DNA of 64,000 nucleotides, from NCBI GenBank assembly GCA_030765055.1, contig CM060954.1, forward strand, positions 105,524,645-105,588,644. The letters are read 5' to 3'. Source of the DNA: Mantis religiosa (lineage: Eukaryota > Arthropoda > Insecta > Mantodea > Mantidae). How positions within the stretch are numbered: the stretch's first letter is position 1; every line of letters begins with the position of its first letter. Position numbers and translations under genes: made by a program. A model generated the notes under the pieces. The model searched no databases. It was not told where the DNA came from and saw only the letters and a program-made list of their open reading frames with translations. Shown piece by piece: positions 46,948 to 59,559 of this stretch.

Positions 46948-48477
46948 TCCATTGCTTATATACATTTATCCTGAATAGAATGGAAAGGATAGAAAACCCT
47001 TCTTTTCTATGAATAGCTAGAAATGACGTCTCAGCAAAGGTGCCCTTCTTACTTTCTCTGATACGTATTTTGTAGGTAAATAAGGCATTGTATTCCAATC
47101 CCAAAAATTCAATATCGTGGTTTCAAGGGAAATACTGACGAAGGGGCTTCAAATCATTTTCGACAAATTTTGTTCTAAAAGATAGTCTGGAGTGCAGGAT
47201 TTTCTTGAAAATATTTTCGCACACTTTGAAGAATTTTGATTTAAACTTACGTTCATTTCGATTCAGGGAGTATATGTAGTATATGAAATTTCGGTGCCGA
47301 ACTTAGTGGAAAGCAATTGCGCTTAGAACGATAAGGGCAGCTAAAGGGCCTAAATCCAACCAGCTGTAGCTGTACTTTAGGCCCTCTTTGATTTAATGAA
47401 ACATGCATAAGAAGCTGCCTCACTAGTTTTCCTGATATTCAGTTACATAAGGGTCCAAAGCACGAAGTATCATTTTGTTTGCTCTGTGCTGTTAAGTTTT
47501 TATCGTGTTGCCAACTATGTATATCATGTTCGCAAATAATACTTCTTAATGGAGATTTCGTGCATAGAAATTTTGATTTTAACAAACATCTATTTTTCTT
47601 GACACTATGTTTCTGTACTTTGGGGGCCTTATGGTTTGCAAGTCTCAGTTCTTTTACTGGCTCTACGTCGTAGACAAAGTAATAAACGATAGTGGTTGAG
47701 AAGAGTATGTTAGATTTTTCTGGTGTAAGTTTAACCCTAACGCATATTACGTTGAAGTTGGCTATAGTTTCTACCGTCGTATCGTATGGGGTGGGATATC
47801 ACAGGTTGGGAGTTTACCCTCCTGTAGGGGCAAGCGTCTCTCTCTCTGCATGGCACAGATCAATACGCTTGCCGAAAGCACGGCATGGGATATAAAACCG
47901 TAATGTTTCACACGTGCTGTGCTGCTTGCTGGAATAGCCAGTCATTTGCTTCAGGGAAACAAACGGACGCTGGTAAACAACTGAAGACATGAGGAGAATA
48001 ACCATATATGTCACATATCATATGTTTTGTATTTAAAAATTTGAATATCTCTCTCACACTCAATGTCCCAATGACATTGACTCATTGTCATTGGCAGCGC
48101 TGCCATCTACATTTAACTGTACCCACGTGTTTAGACGAGTAAACCACGAAATTCACATGATTTTTTACCTGCAATCGTACAAACTAAGCAGGCTAAAATC
48201 AAAAACTTACTGAAAAATATTTTAAGTGGAATATCCTCTTTAACTTGATGTTTAATTTTTCCTTTTATACTTAGCCCGTTATTTTGTGTAAGTGTCTCTT
48301 ACTGACATTATGAATAATGACATGCGTAAACTAAAGAGCAATCGAACCTAGGATATAGGGTGGTAACGAGATCGATACTAATGTTCATGAAAACAAAATT
48401 CGAGTGTACTGGATTTTAATTAACAAATACTTGCCATAGAGAACTATGCTTCATACATGGTACTTAAGAAAATTGTT
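46948..48477. other. No recognised feature
   Basis: A GC-richer stretch at 47760-47960 has no assignable frame. Confidence 0.35.
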
Positions 48478-48665
48478 GTTTGTAAACGACGTGGTCAGCT
48501 GCCGGGATTATATCATCGCCGCCAGTGTGCCGTAATTTCGCCATACAGAAGCATGACTTACCAATAAATCTACTACCGAACACACTCAAATACCATCGGT
48601 GTGTGCTGGCTTTGAACACGCCATTTTGGTTCGAAAGCCCATGCCTAACCAATTGAACAATTCAG
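48478..48665 (-). mobile_element. tRNA-like SINE, family J, copy 2
   Basis: Shares GGATTATATCATCGCCGCC and GTGCCGTAATTTCG with 17225-17425. The minus-strand A-box-like region is CAATTGGTTAGGCATGGG. Confidence 0.5.
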
Positions 48666-48804
48666 ACATCGTGTGTTGCTTGAACACACTGTATATCCAT
48701 ATTCATACATTTATGGAAAAACCTTGTTGTTACCCGAGTTCATACAGATAAATACTTCTTACTAAGTAATCTTGACGTCAATAGATAAGATAGTTTTCTC
48801 AAAG

Positions 48805-48960
48805 CTGACTCCGTAGCTCAGTCGGTAGAGCACCTGCCTGCCGTGTGAGGGGCCCCGGCTGGGCCTGGGGATTTTTCTCTGTTCAAGATTATTCCTCATC
48901 TACCCCAGAGTCTGGAAGTATGAATGAGAGTGGGAATGTGTGCGTCATCTAATGATTAAA
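48805..48960 (+). mobile_element. tRNA-derived SINE, family C
   Basis: TAGCTCAGTCGGTAGAGC is identical to the 31768 copy, followed by GGGGATTTTTCTCTG and AGAGTCTGGAAGTATGAATG. The B-box region is damaged. Confidence 0.75.
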
Positions 48961-49246
48961 AAATATCCAAAGTACCAGCAACGTAACGTCTAAGAGAAAA
49001 AAACCTCAAGATATGTTTCAAAGGAGAATGACCGTCGATGAGACCATTGTAGTCAAATAAATAAATTATTAAATAAATAAAAAATTTATCCATTTCAGTC
49101 ATTCACTACATCTCCTCACGTTACATTTGTCCCAACACAAAACTGGGCACACTTATCAATTGATAGTAAAGTAATTCAAGTAATTTAAGTGATCTCTAAA
49201 ATTAAGTCAGTCACGAAATATACATCAATAAATAAACTCTTAACAC

Positions 49247-49758
49247 TAGATAGAGTCAACATGAAAAATTCAGTGTATGGTCGGGATTTGAACCACGGAT
49301 CTCCTGGTTTCCGTCCAGTCGCTCTTAACCTTTGAGCTACCATGGCCAACGTGCCATACTATTAAATTCTCCAGTTGACTCATATTTCCCCGGTAAACCA
49401 CTAGGGTCTCTCGCATCCGAGATACACCGTTTGTGGCGACTTACTATCGTAAGTACTTAAGTCCCAGGCTTCATCATTTAACTCTTATTATTTTAGTTAA
49501 TTGATGGGAATTAATCATTTCTCCACACTAGCCGTATATGGACTAAGGTTTTTGATAGAGTCAACTGGAGAATTTAATGTCAGGATGGCACGTTGGCCAT
49601 GGTAGCTCAAAGGTTAAGAGCGACTGGACGGAAACCAGGAGATCCGTGGTTCAAATCCCAGCCATGACATTGAATTTTTCATGTTGACTCTATCTATCAA
49701 AAACCTTAGCCTATATACGGCTAGTGTGGAGAAATGATTAATTTCCATCAATTAACTA
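49247..49758. mobile_element. Composite inverted tRNA-like element inside a 13-bp target duplication
   Basis: AAACTCTTAACAC occurs at 49234-49246 and 49759-49771. Inside are two copies of a ~135-bp tRNA-like core in opposite orientation: 49249-49381 (minus) and 49554-49694 (plus), about 95% alike. Each is bounded by inverted AGAGTCAAC/GTTGACTCT. The core has A-box TAGCTCAAAGGTTAAGAGC and B-box GTGGTTCAAATCCCAG. The right core is further enclosed by ~75-bp inverted arms, 49491-49565 and 49683-49761 (sharing TTAATCATTTCTCCACACTA). The last two bases of the right arm may belong to the duplication. Confidence 0.78.
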
Positions 49759-49797
49759 AAACTCTTAACACATTGAGAATGCAGATAAAGTAGGAAA

Positions 49798-50019
49798 GCA
49801 CGCCTCGGTAGCGTAGATGGTAGCTTGTCTGCCTCACGTTCAAGAGATCCCGAGTTCGGTCAGGGTGAGATACCCGGATAACGTTTTTTCCAGGGTTTTC
49901 ACTTATCCTGAAGGTAAATCTAAGCTCTATGGACCCTGGGCTCATTTGAGCTTCTTTCACCCATTCCATTCATCGTCCGATATGACTTAACGTTGGAGGA
50001 CGTAAATTACAATATATAT
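49798..50019 (+). mobile_element. tRNA-derived SINE, family A, 9-bp target duplication
   Basis: Head CGCCTCGGTAGCGTAG; 3' end AACGTTGGAGGACGTAAATT. AGTAGGAAA at 49789-49797 and 50020-50028. The B-box is shortened (GAGTTCGGTCAGGG). Confidence 0.82.
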
Positions 50020-50028
50020 AGTAGGAAA

Positions 50029-51644
50029 ACTTAAACATTTAACTATGAATGCGCTAATAATTTATGTGAACTAAAAACTGTAACAAAGAAGCACCGAAGT
50101 TAAAACAGTTAAATTCCCTGTGCACACTACATATTAAGATTAAATAACCAAGACGAAACAAATTCATTTGTACATAGCAAATATAAATCACGTCTATGGC
50201 TCCGCTTAAAGTAACAACTTTTTAAGTCCAAAAAATGACTATGGACGAACCCTGATGAAAAACCCACGCGAAACCTAGAAGCGCACCTGAAAGATCAAGG
50301 AGGTGACGAAATGTAAGAAATGAGAGCTTTTGGCTACGTATAAAGGAAAACCCAAAGAAACCCTATGTCGGAATGTGCGGTGGGTGAGAATGGAACCTGG
50401 GAACTCCCAGATCCGTGCCTCACAAGTTACTTTCATATCGCTTGGTTAAATATTGAAAGTATATAGCATTTTTGTGGCAGTGAAATATTTACCATGATTT
50501 CTTTACTATTAGAAGTTTTTCAAACTTTTCGCCACATTTTCCTATATCATTTTATTGCTTTTTGATATTAGTATTTGTTCTATTGTAAACTGTATCCCTG
50601 CATGTAAAACATAGCAGAAATTATGGAAATAAAAAACACATCCTTTACTATACACACACAATTATTAAACATCCTGGAAAGAAAGATTTCAGACTGATCT
50701 GGTGCATTAATGAAGAAAGTTGTGAAAATGCATCAGTGGTTCAGATTTTCTACTTAAGTTACGGCTGAAGCAGGACTCTTGGGATATTTCCTCTATATAC
50801 CACACACATGCGTGCTAGGAACAGATGTTTAAGGCGTTGGATTGTTTGTTTTGTTGTTAATTTTCTTTTCATCTCCCTCTGCTGTGGTGTGGTGTTAACT
50901 GTAGAAGAAGCATTGCCTTAATATCAAGGTTGCTCGTTTTTTCCGAATTCCTCTTGCCTCTCCTCCCATCTGTCATTTGGAACAAGCGTCATGTGGTTAC
51001 TCGACCCGGCCTTTTTTCTACAACCGCTACCCTTTTGCTCGTATTAGAACCAATTAGTCATCACGTAATTGGTTCACGTTTCTGTTCCCATGCTTCTTTG
51101 GCACTTTTCATTTCAATTTACGGAGAGAAAGAGGAGTGCCTAAGGCGTGTGAAGAAGCATTTGCCTGAGTCTGATACAGTACAACTGACAGGTCTTACCA
51201 GATCACTGACTAACAAATTCTTGAGTTTAAATGCAGCTTTTCATCGACCAATAGCTGATTATGTGATATAACTGAACAGTTTTGGCATCCATGAGCCCTC
51301 TGCGACAGTAGTGTGACCTGAAACAAGCAACAGAAATGATACAACTATACACCAATTCAAAGAGATTTATCCTTCTCGAAGGGTAAGTGTGGATGGCAAA
51401 ACAGCTTACACATTAATGCAGAGCCGCATAACCAAACTATATTTTTATAAAGTTTAGTGTTAAACATGCCTAGGAAATTTTTCACATTGTTAAAGTATTC
51501 TTTTCTCTCCTTTTCTTTAACAAAAAAGTATGTACTTATGTATATATATTTCCTTTTTATTTTTTTCTTATTTAGCCGTTTTTTTCTTTATTTCCTTATC
51601 TATTTTCCTTTGTTTCACACATTCACTTCACACATAAACATCAA
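50029..51644. other. No recognised gene
   Basis: A 113-codon plus frame at 50930-51271 shows no known domain. A tRNA-like minus-strand trace at 50380-50440 may be an old SINE. Confidence 0.35.
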
Positions 51645-51733
51645 TGCCCAAGGCGGGACTCGAACCCGTGACACTCTACGCGGCGGAACGCTAAAGACAT
51701 ACGCGTCAGCGACCATGACTACGAGGGCCGGCA
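51645..51733 (-). mobile_element. tRNA-derived SINE head, family B, copy 2
   Basis: GCCGGCCCTCGTAGTCATGG and B-box ACGGGTTCGAGTCCCGCC on minus, as at 24483-24680. Confidence 0.65.
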
Positions 51734-51783
51734 TAGAAGTGAATTCTCATTATTGTGTTTAATTATATGTATCAGTATCTCGT

Positions 51784-52308
51784 TCCCGTAGGGGAGGGGA
51801 TGCATCCCCTTCAGCTGCCGAGGTGCGGGCGCTGCGGACGCTTAGCACTCGTGGTACCTCTGACGTTACTAGAGGAACCTCGGGCCGAACTGCCGAGCCC
51901 CTCCCTTCGGGGAGTTGTTCGGATTGGGTTGGACTCGAGGGGACAGTGTGTTCCCGACACCCACGGGGAATTGGGTACCTCCGGCCAAGCTACGGTCGCC
52001 CCGAGGGGGTAGACAGTTGCCTAATAAGTCCTGTACCAGCCTGCAGAGCTAGTAGAAGGTGTGCTAGATCATCAGGTGGCCCCACCGAGGTTTTCGGTAG
52101 TCTTCCCTGTGGGGTTGACGCGCGTAAGTGGCGGATCCACTTCCATTCCGTCTTGAAATTGTGCTCAGTGGGGGGGGGGTGTTTTTGGACTCCAGGTATT
52201 GCCCTATGGAAAGAGCCCCGGAGTATCCATCGCTCCCGGGTAGAAGGAGGCCCGGGTTCTTAGTCCCACGGGTCCAGGACAAATGGGAGTAGAACCTCTG
52301 CACTTAAC
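51784..52308. mobile_element. GC-rich 525-bp retroposed insertion, unknown family, 14-bp target duplication
   Basis: TATCAGTATCTCGT flanks it exactly (51770-51783 and 52309-52322). The insert is strongly GC-rich against AT-rich flanks. It carries a 16-bp palindrome AGGGGATGCATCCCCT near its left end and a G9-10 run around 52165. It lacks a poly-A tail and tRNA boxes. A plus frame (51823-52263, 146 codons) shows no domain. It may derive from a LINE 5' region (CTGCCGAG also occurs at 59602 near the LINE start), but that link is thin. Confidence 0.7.
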
Positions 52309-52360
52309 TATCAGTATCTCGTATACGTTAACTCGTATTCGTTGGGTTTTAATCACTAGA

Positions 52361-52361
<1 letters not shown>

Positions 52362-52419
<58 letters not shown>
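52362..52419. repeat. (AC)n microsatellite, 58 bp
   Basis: Pure AC dinucleotides next to a partial family C SINE. Confidence 0.97.
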
Positions 52420-52420
<1 letters not shown>

Positions 52421-52424
52421 TGGC

Positions 52425-52515
52425 ACATTACTTCGAGACTCTGGAGAAGATGGGGAATCATTTTGGTTGGGGAAAAGTCCCCACCCCCAGCCTGACCTTC
52501 AAAATCGGGAGTAGT
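52425..52515 (-). mobile_element. SINE family C, 5'-truncated body
   Basis: Minus strand: GGGGGTGGGGACTTTTCCCC, then CATCTTCTCCAGAGTCTCGA, matching the family C body. The tRNA head is absent. Confidence 0.55.
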
Positions 52516-52679
52516 TCTCCCTATTTTAACAAACTTATCACAGAATACACTTGACTTAAAAGATTTTTAAGTTCGCTTGATAAAACTTTACCTCCAGAAT
52601 CATCCAGATTTTTAATATTCAGCAGCAAAATTCACTGTAATGCATTCAACAAACATGTTCGCAACTTGAATGCACTGAG

Positions 52680-52960
52680 TATGCATTTCTCCTGCTGCTG
52701 TGATGCCTTGATGGCGGGCTGTGTGGTGAGAATACCTTAACACCTTGCCTAGACTGTTAGAACAAACCTGAGGAAGAGTCCTCCGAAAGTGTGAATGGAA
52801 TTACAGTAGCTGCATACCTCCATAGTATATGCATAATATAATAAGGGTGGATCGTGTTTCTCTTACTCGTTTTCTGTGCTGGTGGTCACGAATGGAGGAG
52901 AGGTAGCGGAATAGCTTGACACCTTAAGAGTACTGTTCCCCAAGTCTGTGTTAAATGAGC
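52680..52960 (+). repeat. Dispersed repeat M, copy 2
   Basis: See 46180-46480. Shared GAGxAAGAxTxCTCCGAAxGTGTG and GGAGGAGAGGTAG-type blocks. Confidence 0.45.
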
Positions 52961-53509
52961 TATCACCTGCGCTTATTTTTCACGGATTATTGTTGATGTA
53001 TTTATGAATCAAATAGAGCAATTTTAATTAGAAATAAATATTGTCATAATTATTCTACAACGCATCCAGGGTAATCCTGGAAAATATGTCTCTCTTCAGT
53101 AACTCGGCGGCGCCAATGCCTTTTAACATCTTCAAAGCAGCAGCCCAAAATATCAGAAATGACACTCTTAATTTTTTAAAGTGACACTGGTTTTGAAAAT
53201 ATAAAATCACCGAGAATTGAGGCATCGGTTCTGGATTTTCACAACAGTTCATCATCGCAAACATCAATGAAGCAATATGAAAAATACTACGTGCAGTTCA
53301 TAGAAAAATACTAAACACATAACGTAGTAAATATCAAATTATATTGAACGTGTTTTGCAAGTTGTGTGAAAAATATCCGACTTTAGCAACCGAGGACGTT
53401 AATTTGTCAACAGAAGTAACCAGTGTTTTAGCGCCAAGTAATAATTTCGCTTGAAGCGAGGTTGTGAAAACGGGCCGCTTTCTACTCCGGGAAATATCGA
53501 AGAAGAATA
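52961..53509. other. No recognised feature
   Basis: Possibly the 5' part of the transposon whose coding remnant begins at 53510; no inverted ends found. Confidence 0.3.
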
Positions 53510-53703
53510 AGGTCAGTTGTGGAAGCTGAATATGATGAATTTTATAAAAGTGCTACTTGTCGCAAGGTTCATAGCTTCTTTGAAAGAAACGCGACACCAA
53601 CAATTACAAAAGGTCTTCAAGCAGTAAACAATGATCCCGACTTGGCGAGCTTTAGAAAAACGAGCATCGATACCATTCTTAGTGACATAGGATTAGGATT
53701 TCA
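53510..53703 (+). pseudogene. Tc1/mariner-like transposase N-terminal fragment, broken by a SINE
   Basis: An open frame of about 60 codons contains CRKVHSFFERNATPTITKGL and DPDLASFRKTSIDTILSDIG. The pattern (x)V-H-x-F...P-T-I-x-K...L..F.+TS...IL..IG fits the linker between the helix-turn-helix and the first catalytic Asp in DDE_3-type insect transposases, where FxRTTLxxxLKxIGF is usual. It corresponds to the part missing in the remnant at 1366-1800. The frame ends where the family H SINE starts, and no continuation is visible beyond it. Confidence 0.45.
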
Positions 53704-54300
53704 CTACGGGGGGGATTCGCTACTTAGGCCACCATGCTGGGCCCATTGTCCCTATGCCCCCAAGTGGAGCACCCGCGGGAGGAAGGATGAGGCGAGAGGA
53801 AACAGAGGGCGGCCTTCCCAAGGAGCCAATACAGTACAGAGCGCAGGGCCCTTACAATTTACTTAGAGACTTCCCCCGATATGCCAGGACAACGGACACA
53901 TTCCCCTACTGCAGGACGGCAAGGAGCACAGCGGCCGAGACCCAAAGGTCCTGGCTGGCGGTCCCGAAATGGTCCCAGAAGAGGAGCGGAGACCGGCAAT
54001 CGACCTACCGGAGGAGGAAGTAGTTTACCTCAGAGCATATCATCCTGCCATGCACCGCCGAGACACCAGCCGACACTTCTACTCTGAAAGAGCCCACCGG
54101 ATGAGAGATGATGTCAAATGATAATGGAGATGAAATGGAATGACAGAAAGTTCGAGAGATGTAATTAACCTACCAGGCATTCACCTAGCGACCCGGGAAA
54201 ACCCCCAAAAACCCATGGGTTAGGTAGTCAGCCACTAATCAAACCCGGGCCTCCCGAATGCGGGGTACAGACGAAACCACCGGAGCCATCCCTCTCGGTT
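53704..54300 (-). mobile_element. tRNA-derived SINE, family H, longest copy
   Basis: The minus-strand head is ACCGAGAGGGATGGCTCCGG with B-box CGGGTTTGATTAG. It then reads GGGTTTTTGGGGGTTTTCCC, CATCTCTCATCCGGTGGGCT and TCCTTCCTCCCGCGGG. It serves as a guide for the split copy at 6829 and the one at 59104. Open frames on its plus strand are incidental. Confidence 0.72.
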
Positions 54301-55300
54301 CGAGAATTTGAATTTGTGAATATAAATAGAATAACATATAATTGTTGATCGTGAAGATATACTGTTGTCGCAGGAATTATCTAAGGAGGGCAACAGATTT
54401 GTCGAGGAATTCGTCTGTTGTCGGATTCCAATTAGGTACGCAATTTTTTTCTTCAGTTGAATGCCATTAGAACTTTCAAATCACTGCCAAAGTGGTTACA
54501 CGCAGTCATTTAGCACTGTTATTCCACAGATAGACCCCGTGTCTTAACTTTTAATTTATAAATGAAGTGCGCTTGTGTGATATCTCAGCAGTCTTCCTAC
54601 AATTGTTATAAGCATTCAGCCACTCTTTAATACACAAAAGGAGAAATATATTCCATACTACATACATCTTTGCATTTAATCTTAACGTAAAAGTGCTACC
54701 GAATAAGCTACTGAAACATGAAAACGGCAAAGCATAACTTTTCATAGAAGTTTGTTTACGTCTCGCATGTTCGCCACGTGATGGATGAAATAACGCGACT
54801 ATTCCCTCCAATCATAATCGCTGGCCGTGTAATACATTTTCCAGCTTTGTTTGCATCGCCACTTAAAGTAAGCACGGCTCTGGTGTAGGTATAAAGGTGC
54901 AATAGGCTAAAGATTTTTAAAAGCGGGTCGCTAAGTGGTACCTATTGAAATTCCATGTTGCTTGCATTTCCTTACAGATAAGGTTTTCAAGAAATAAGAT
55001 TAACTTAATCATATATATTGGATATAAGGTCCATTTGTCGTAATATAGTTGTAATGTTAACTTATAAACTTACGCGATTGTGCGTGCGTGTTTGTGTGTA
55101 TGTATATATGTATATTATATATAGTATATAGCTTGTTTGCATTGGTAATACATGCGCGCGCACACACGTATGCTTAGATATTAGTGAATGACCAAAAGGA
55201 AATGTGAACTAAAGCACCCGTTTGGATAGTAAGGGAAAAAACACTTCCATGAAGGATCAAAACAACCTATGAATAGCTAACTAGTTTCTTTTGTCCACAG
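54301..55300. other. No gene; ends in a pyrimidine tract and AG
   Basis: AT-rich, with alternating purine-pyrimidine stretches at 55080-55170. The last 20 bp look like a 3' splice site. Confidence 0.4.
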
Positions 55301-55396
55301 CCTAAACGAGGAAACATGAAGGCTGCCCGGGCCAGAGTCAGAACTAAGGACCAGGCAGAGCAGGAGACAGCTGTTACGGTCAAGCAGCTCCCTAAG
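55301..55396 (+). CDS. Candidate internal coding exon (96 bp, phase 0/0), unidentified protein
   Basis: CTAGTTTCTTTTGTCCACAG precedes the exon, a good branch-side pyrimidine tract and acceptor. CCTAAG|GTAACA follows as an acceptable donor. The 96 bases are open as 32 codons, starting PKRGNMKAARARVRTKDQAE and ending VTVKQLPK. The sequence is basic, charged and probably helical or disordered. GC content is markedly above both flanks. The exon lies alone, so if real it belongs to a gene with introns longer than several kilobases on each side, and the surrounding repeats would be intronic. The protein is not recognised. Chance remains possible, but splice sites, length divisible by three and composition agree. 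Confidence 0.5.
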
Positions 55397-55444
55397 GTAA
55401 CATACATAGTTAGCTGATTAAAAATTCCATTTTACAGTTTGTAG

Positions 55445-55690
55445 AAACTAAAAAATTAAAATGGTTTAGACACACCAAATAGGTTATCAAGGAGGAGTTT
55501 AAAATGGGTCCCACATGGAAAGAACAAGGGAGAAAGAAAGAAAATATTTATGGAAGAATATAATGTCATGATGGAGACAAGAAGTTTGCAGAAAGTTAGT
55601 GTGGGTGGGTGGGAAACGGCGAAAATAATTAGACTAAAGAAATGAAAAAATTACAAAAACATTAGCAGAAACTCTGTTAAGACAATAGGA
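55445..55690 (+). pseudogene. Possible C-terminal scrap of a LINE polyprotein
   Basis: LKWFRHTK and then, in another frame, PHGKNKGERKKIFMEEYNVM and METRSLQKVSVGGWETAKI. These loosely follow the LxWFGHxxRM and RKRGRPxKTWMEE terminal boxes of some insect LINEs. Heavily decayed; low certainty. Confidence 0.3.
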
Positions 55691-56123
55691 ACTAATGGAC
55701 CGCCACAAAAGCAGTCTTTCGCCCCAATAAAATATATTCGAAAGTTTAAAGAAAATATGCACTAAGAAGAGAACACCACAATAACCCTAAATGTATTGAA
55801 AACTATTGAAAATATTCTCTGATATTCATCAAATGTTAGGTTTAATACCCTTAATTATTATAATAATCTGTTTAATTGCAATATTATTAACTTTCTCATT
55901 AAACATATTGAAGGTCGAAAAAAAGTCTCCCTTTTGAAGGTTGTTTGAACTTTAAATCCGCTAATTTATAATTATGCTGACGATTTATCTTCTCGATACC
56001 TAAAGCTTCTACATTCTGAATTGGATTCTGTAGTATTTATTAATTTTACCTCTTTAATGCAGTCTTATTTCTTTTTTCGTTCCAAGTAGCTTATTTGAAG
56101 TAATATTTATCACAATAACAGTA
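55691..56123. other. No recognised feature
   Basis: AT-rich. Confidence 0.35.
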
Positions 56124-57625
<1,502 letters not shown>

Positions 57626-57639
57626 GCTGTTTAGCGTTA

Positions 57640-57870
57640 CGCCCTGTTGCAGGTATTTTTAATGGAATGTTTATTTGCAAGGTATCATTTCTAAATGTAG
57701 AATTGCATGTATTTTGGTAATTAGGAAGCAATTTTGAAATAGCAAACTTTGCAGGAGCAAGATTGGAGTGGGGTGTAGGAAAGCTTGAGTGAGGAAAGAG
57801 TGAAGTGTCATGTGTGAAATTTGTAACTCAATGCAAAGAAGAAGAAAATAGGGAAATTTCAGCATTTAAA
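57640..57870 (-). repeat. Dispersed repeat G, copy 2
   Basis: Reverse complement of the 28740-29030 pattern (TTCCTAATTACCAAAA, TTTAGAAATGA, CTACACCCCACT). On the minus strand, the (TAA)n array lies directly at its 3' end and may be its tail. Confidence 0.6.
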
Positions 57871-58042
57871 AATTCGTGAACAAAATCAATACTTGTTTGC
57901 AATATTAAGATCACTTAGGCTTAAGTATTGTGAAGCACAGCAAAGTTATTTTGTTCGTTATGACTGTTTCTAACATAATTTTCTCAATAACATAGTTTCA
58001 ACAACAATACCACTGAGTTAACGCTGTTTAAGTGTTTAATCT

Positions 58043-58089
<47 letters not shown>

Positions 58090-59103
58090 CATGCAGGAAA
58101 ATGCATACAGATGGCGGGAAGCTAACAACTAGCAGTTAGGCAAGCAGTCAGCACATTGCATTGACATAGGTGTGTGATGTCATAGTCCATTGCCCTCGAA
58201 TGCACTTTATGAGTGTAGGTTGCATTAATAGGTAGTAAATTAAAGGCCAAATTCATTAAAAAGAAAAAGCTATAACTTCTCTTATCAGGATTCCCAAGTC
58301 TTAATGGACTCACACTAAAAGATCCTGTTCTAAACATATGGGAGGCGATAAGAGAGAGATAAAAATAGTATATCGACCATTTATTTAAAATCTGATCATT
58401 TTAACAGCATTTCAAGATTGTTAATCTTGGATGTTTTAAATATATTAAATTGCTGGAAATTCTTCCAAGAGGACTATTCTAAAAATTTCTGTGATGTAAG
58501 ACAATCTTCCAACGCTGCTTTTAATTTTGTTCCCCTCAGCCTGTATTCATATTAAAACTTTTTTAGTGCGGCTGTGACAAAAGTCTTGTAAATGCATGCT
58601 TCAGCAAGCCATAATACGATATCCAAAATGCTGGAAAGAAATAAAAGAAAACGAATAACAGAACAGTTGTGGATAGAAAGTGGAGAGTAGTGAATTGCCT
58701 TTGTTGTCAAGATGGAAAGAGAGAACGTGATATGGCATATCTTGTTTTTCGTCATCGCGCAGTCAAAGGCAGAGAAAATATAAAAGAAATGCAAATAACA
58801 AAAGCACCCCTAAAGAAAGTATATCTCATTCCATCTAAGATCAAAACGGGCCTAAGAAAATGCTTCTTCTTTGACCTGATGGTAGAAATTAGAATGGAAA
58901 ATGTTCATCAGATCTCAAAACTATTTTGAGCAGTAAAGGTTTCCTGCTGTTGGAGAGGTGAGCTTAATATTATTTTATGCTTACTGTGAACATGCCAAGA
59001 GTTGCCGTGCCAGATGTAAAAGACCGGCTGTTTGAAAGATATCTGAATACCGGACGTCTAATGCATCAGCGAAGTTCTGAATTAATCCGCAATGCACCGA
59101 GCG
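57871..59103. other. Mostly unassigned; C9 and (CT)n at 58042-58090
   Basis: A polypyrimidine block of about 48 bp. An 86-codon plus frame at 58669-58929 shows no known domain. Confidence 0.4.
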
Positions 59104-59550
59104 GGATGGCTCTGGCGGTTTCCGGGTTCGATTCCAGTGGCCAATCTACCTGACCCATTGTTTTTTCGGGGGTTTCCCGGGTCGCTAGGTGGCTAATTAC
59201 GTTCCCCGAATTTCCTGTCCCTCCATTTCATCTTCATTATCACTTCACAGCATCTCTCATCTGGTGGTCTCTTTCAGCGTACAAAGTGTTGATGGTAGTC
59301 TCGGTGCGGCATGGCAGGATGATATGTTCCTGGTAAAAACTTCCTTCTCTGGTAGTATGGTGTGCGGGCCGGTCTCGTTCAGGACCACAGTGGGTGGGAT
59401 GCCGGTTGTACTGGCCTGCCGGGGAGTTTCTAACTGGTAAATTGTACGGAACCTGCCCTCTACACTCTCTTGACTCTTCTCTCCGCCCCTCAAAACCCAA
59501 CCTCTGTGGTCCTCGTCCCGAGGGTTGGGCAACAGGAAGTAGGGGATTGA
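59104..59550 (+). mobile_element. tRNA-derived SINE, family H, upstream of the LINE
   Basis: Head CACCGAGCGGGATGGCTCTG and B-box GGGTTCGATTCCAGTGG, then GGGGGTTTCCCGGGTCGCTA and CATCTCTCATCTGGTGG. It diverges from the 53704 copy in the 3' half. Confidence 0.7.
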
Positions 59551-59559
59551 CTGATGGGG

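Noticed and set aside
48805..48880. Possible functional tRNA gene (strong A-box)
   Set aside because: The B-box and acceptor stem do not pair, and the same head recurs in other family C SINE copies with a shared non-tRNA body.
50930..51271. 113-codon open frame
   Set aside because: No known motif, no splice or promoter context; likely chance.
51823..52263. 146-codon open frame in the GC-rich insertion
   Set aside because: Low stop density is expected at this GC content; no recognisable domain.
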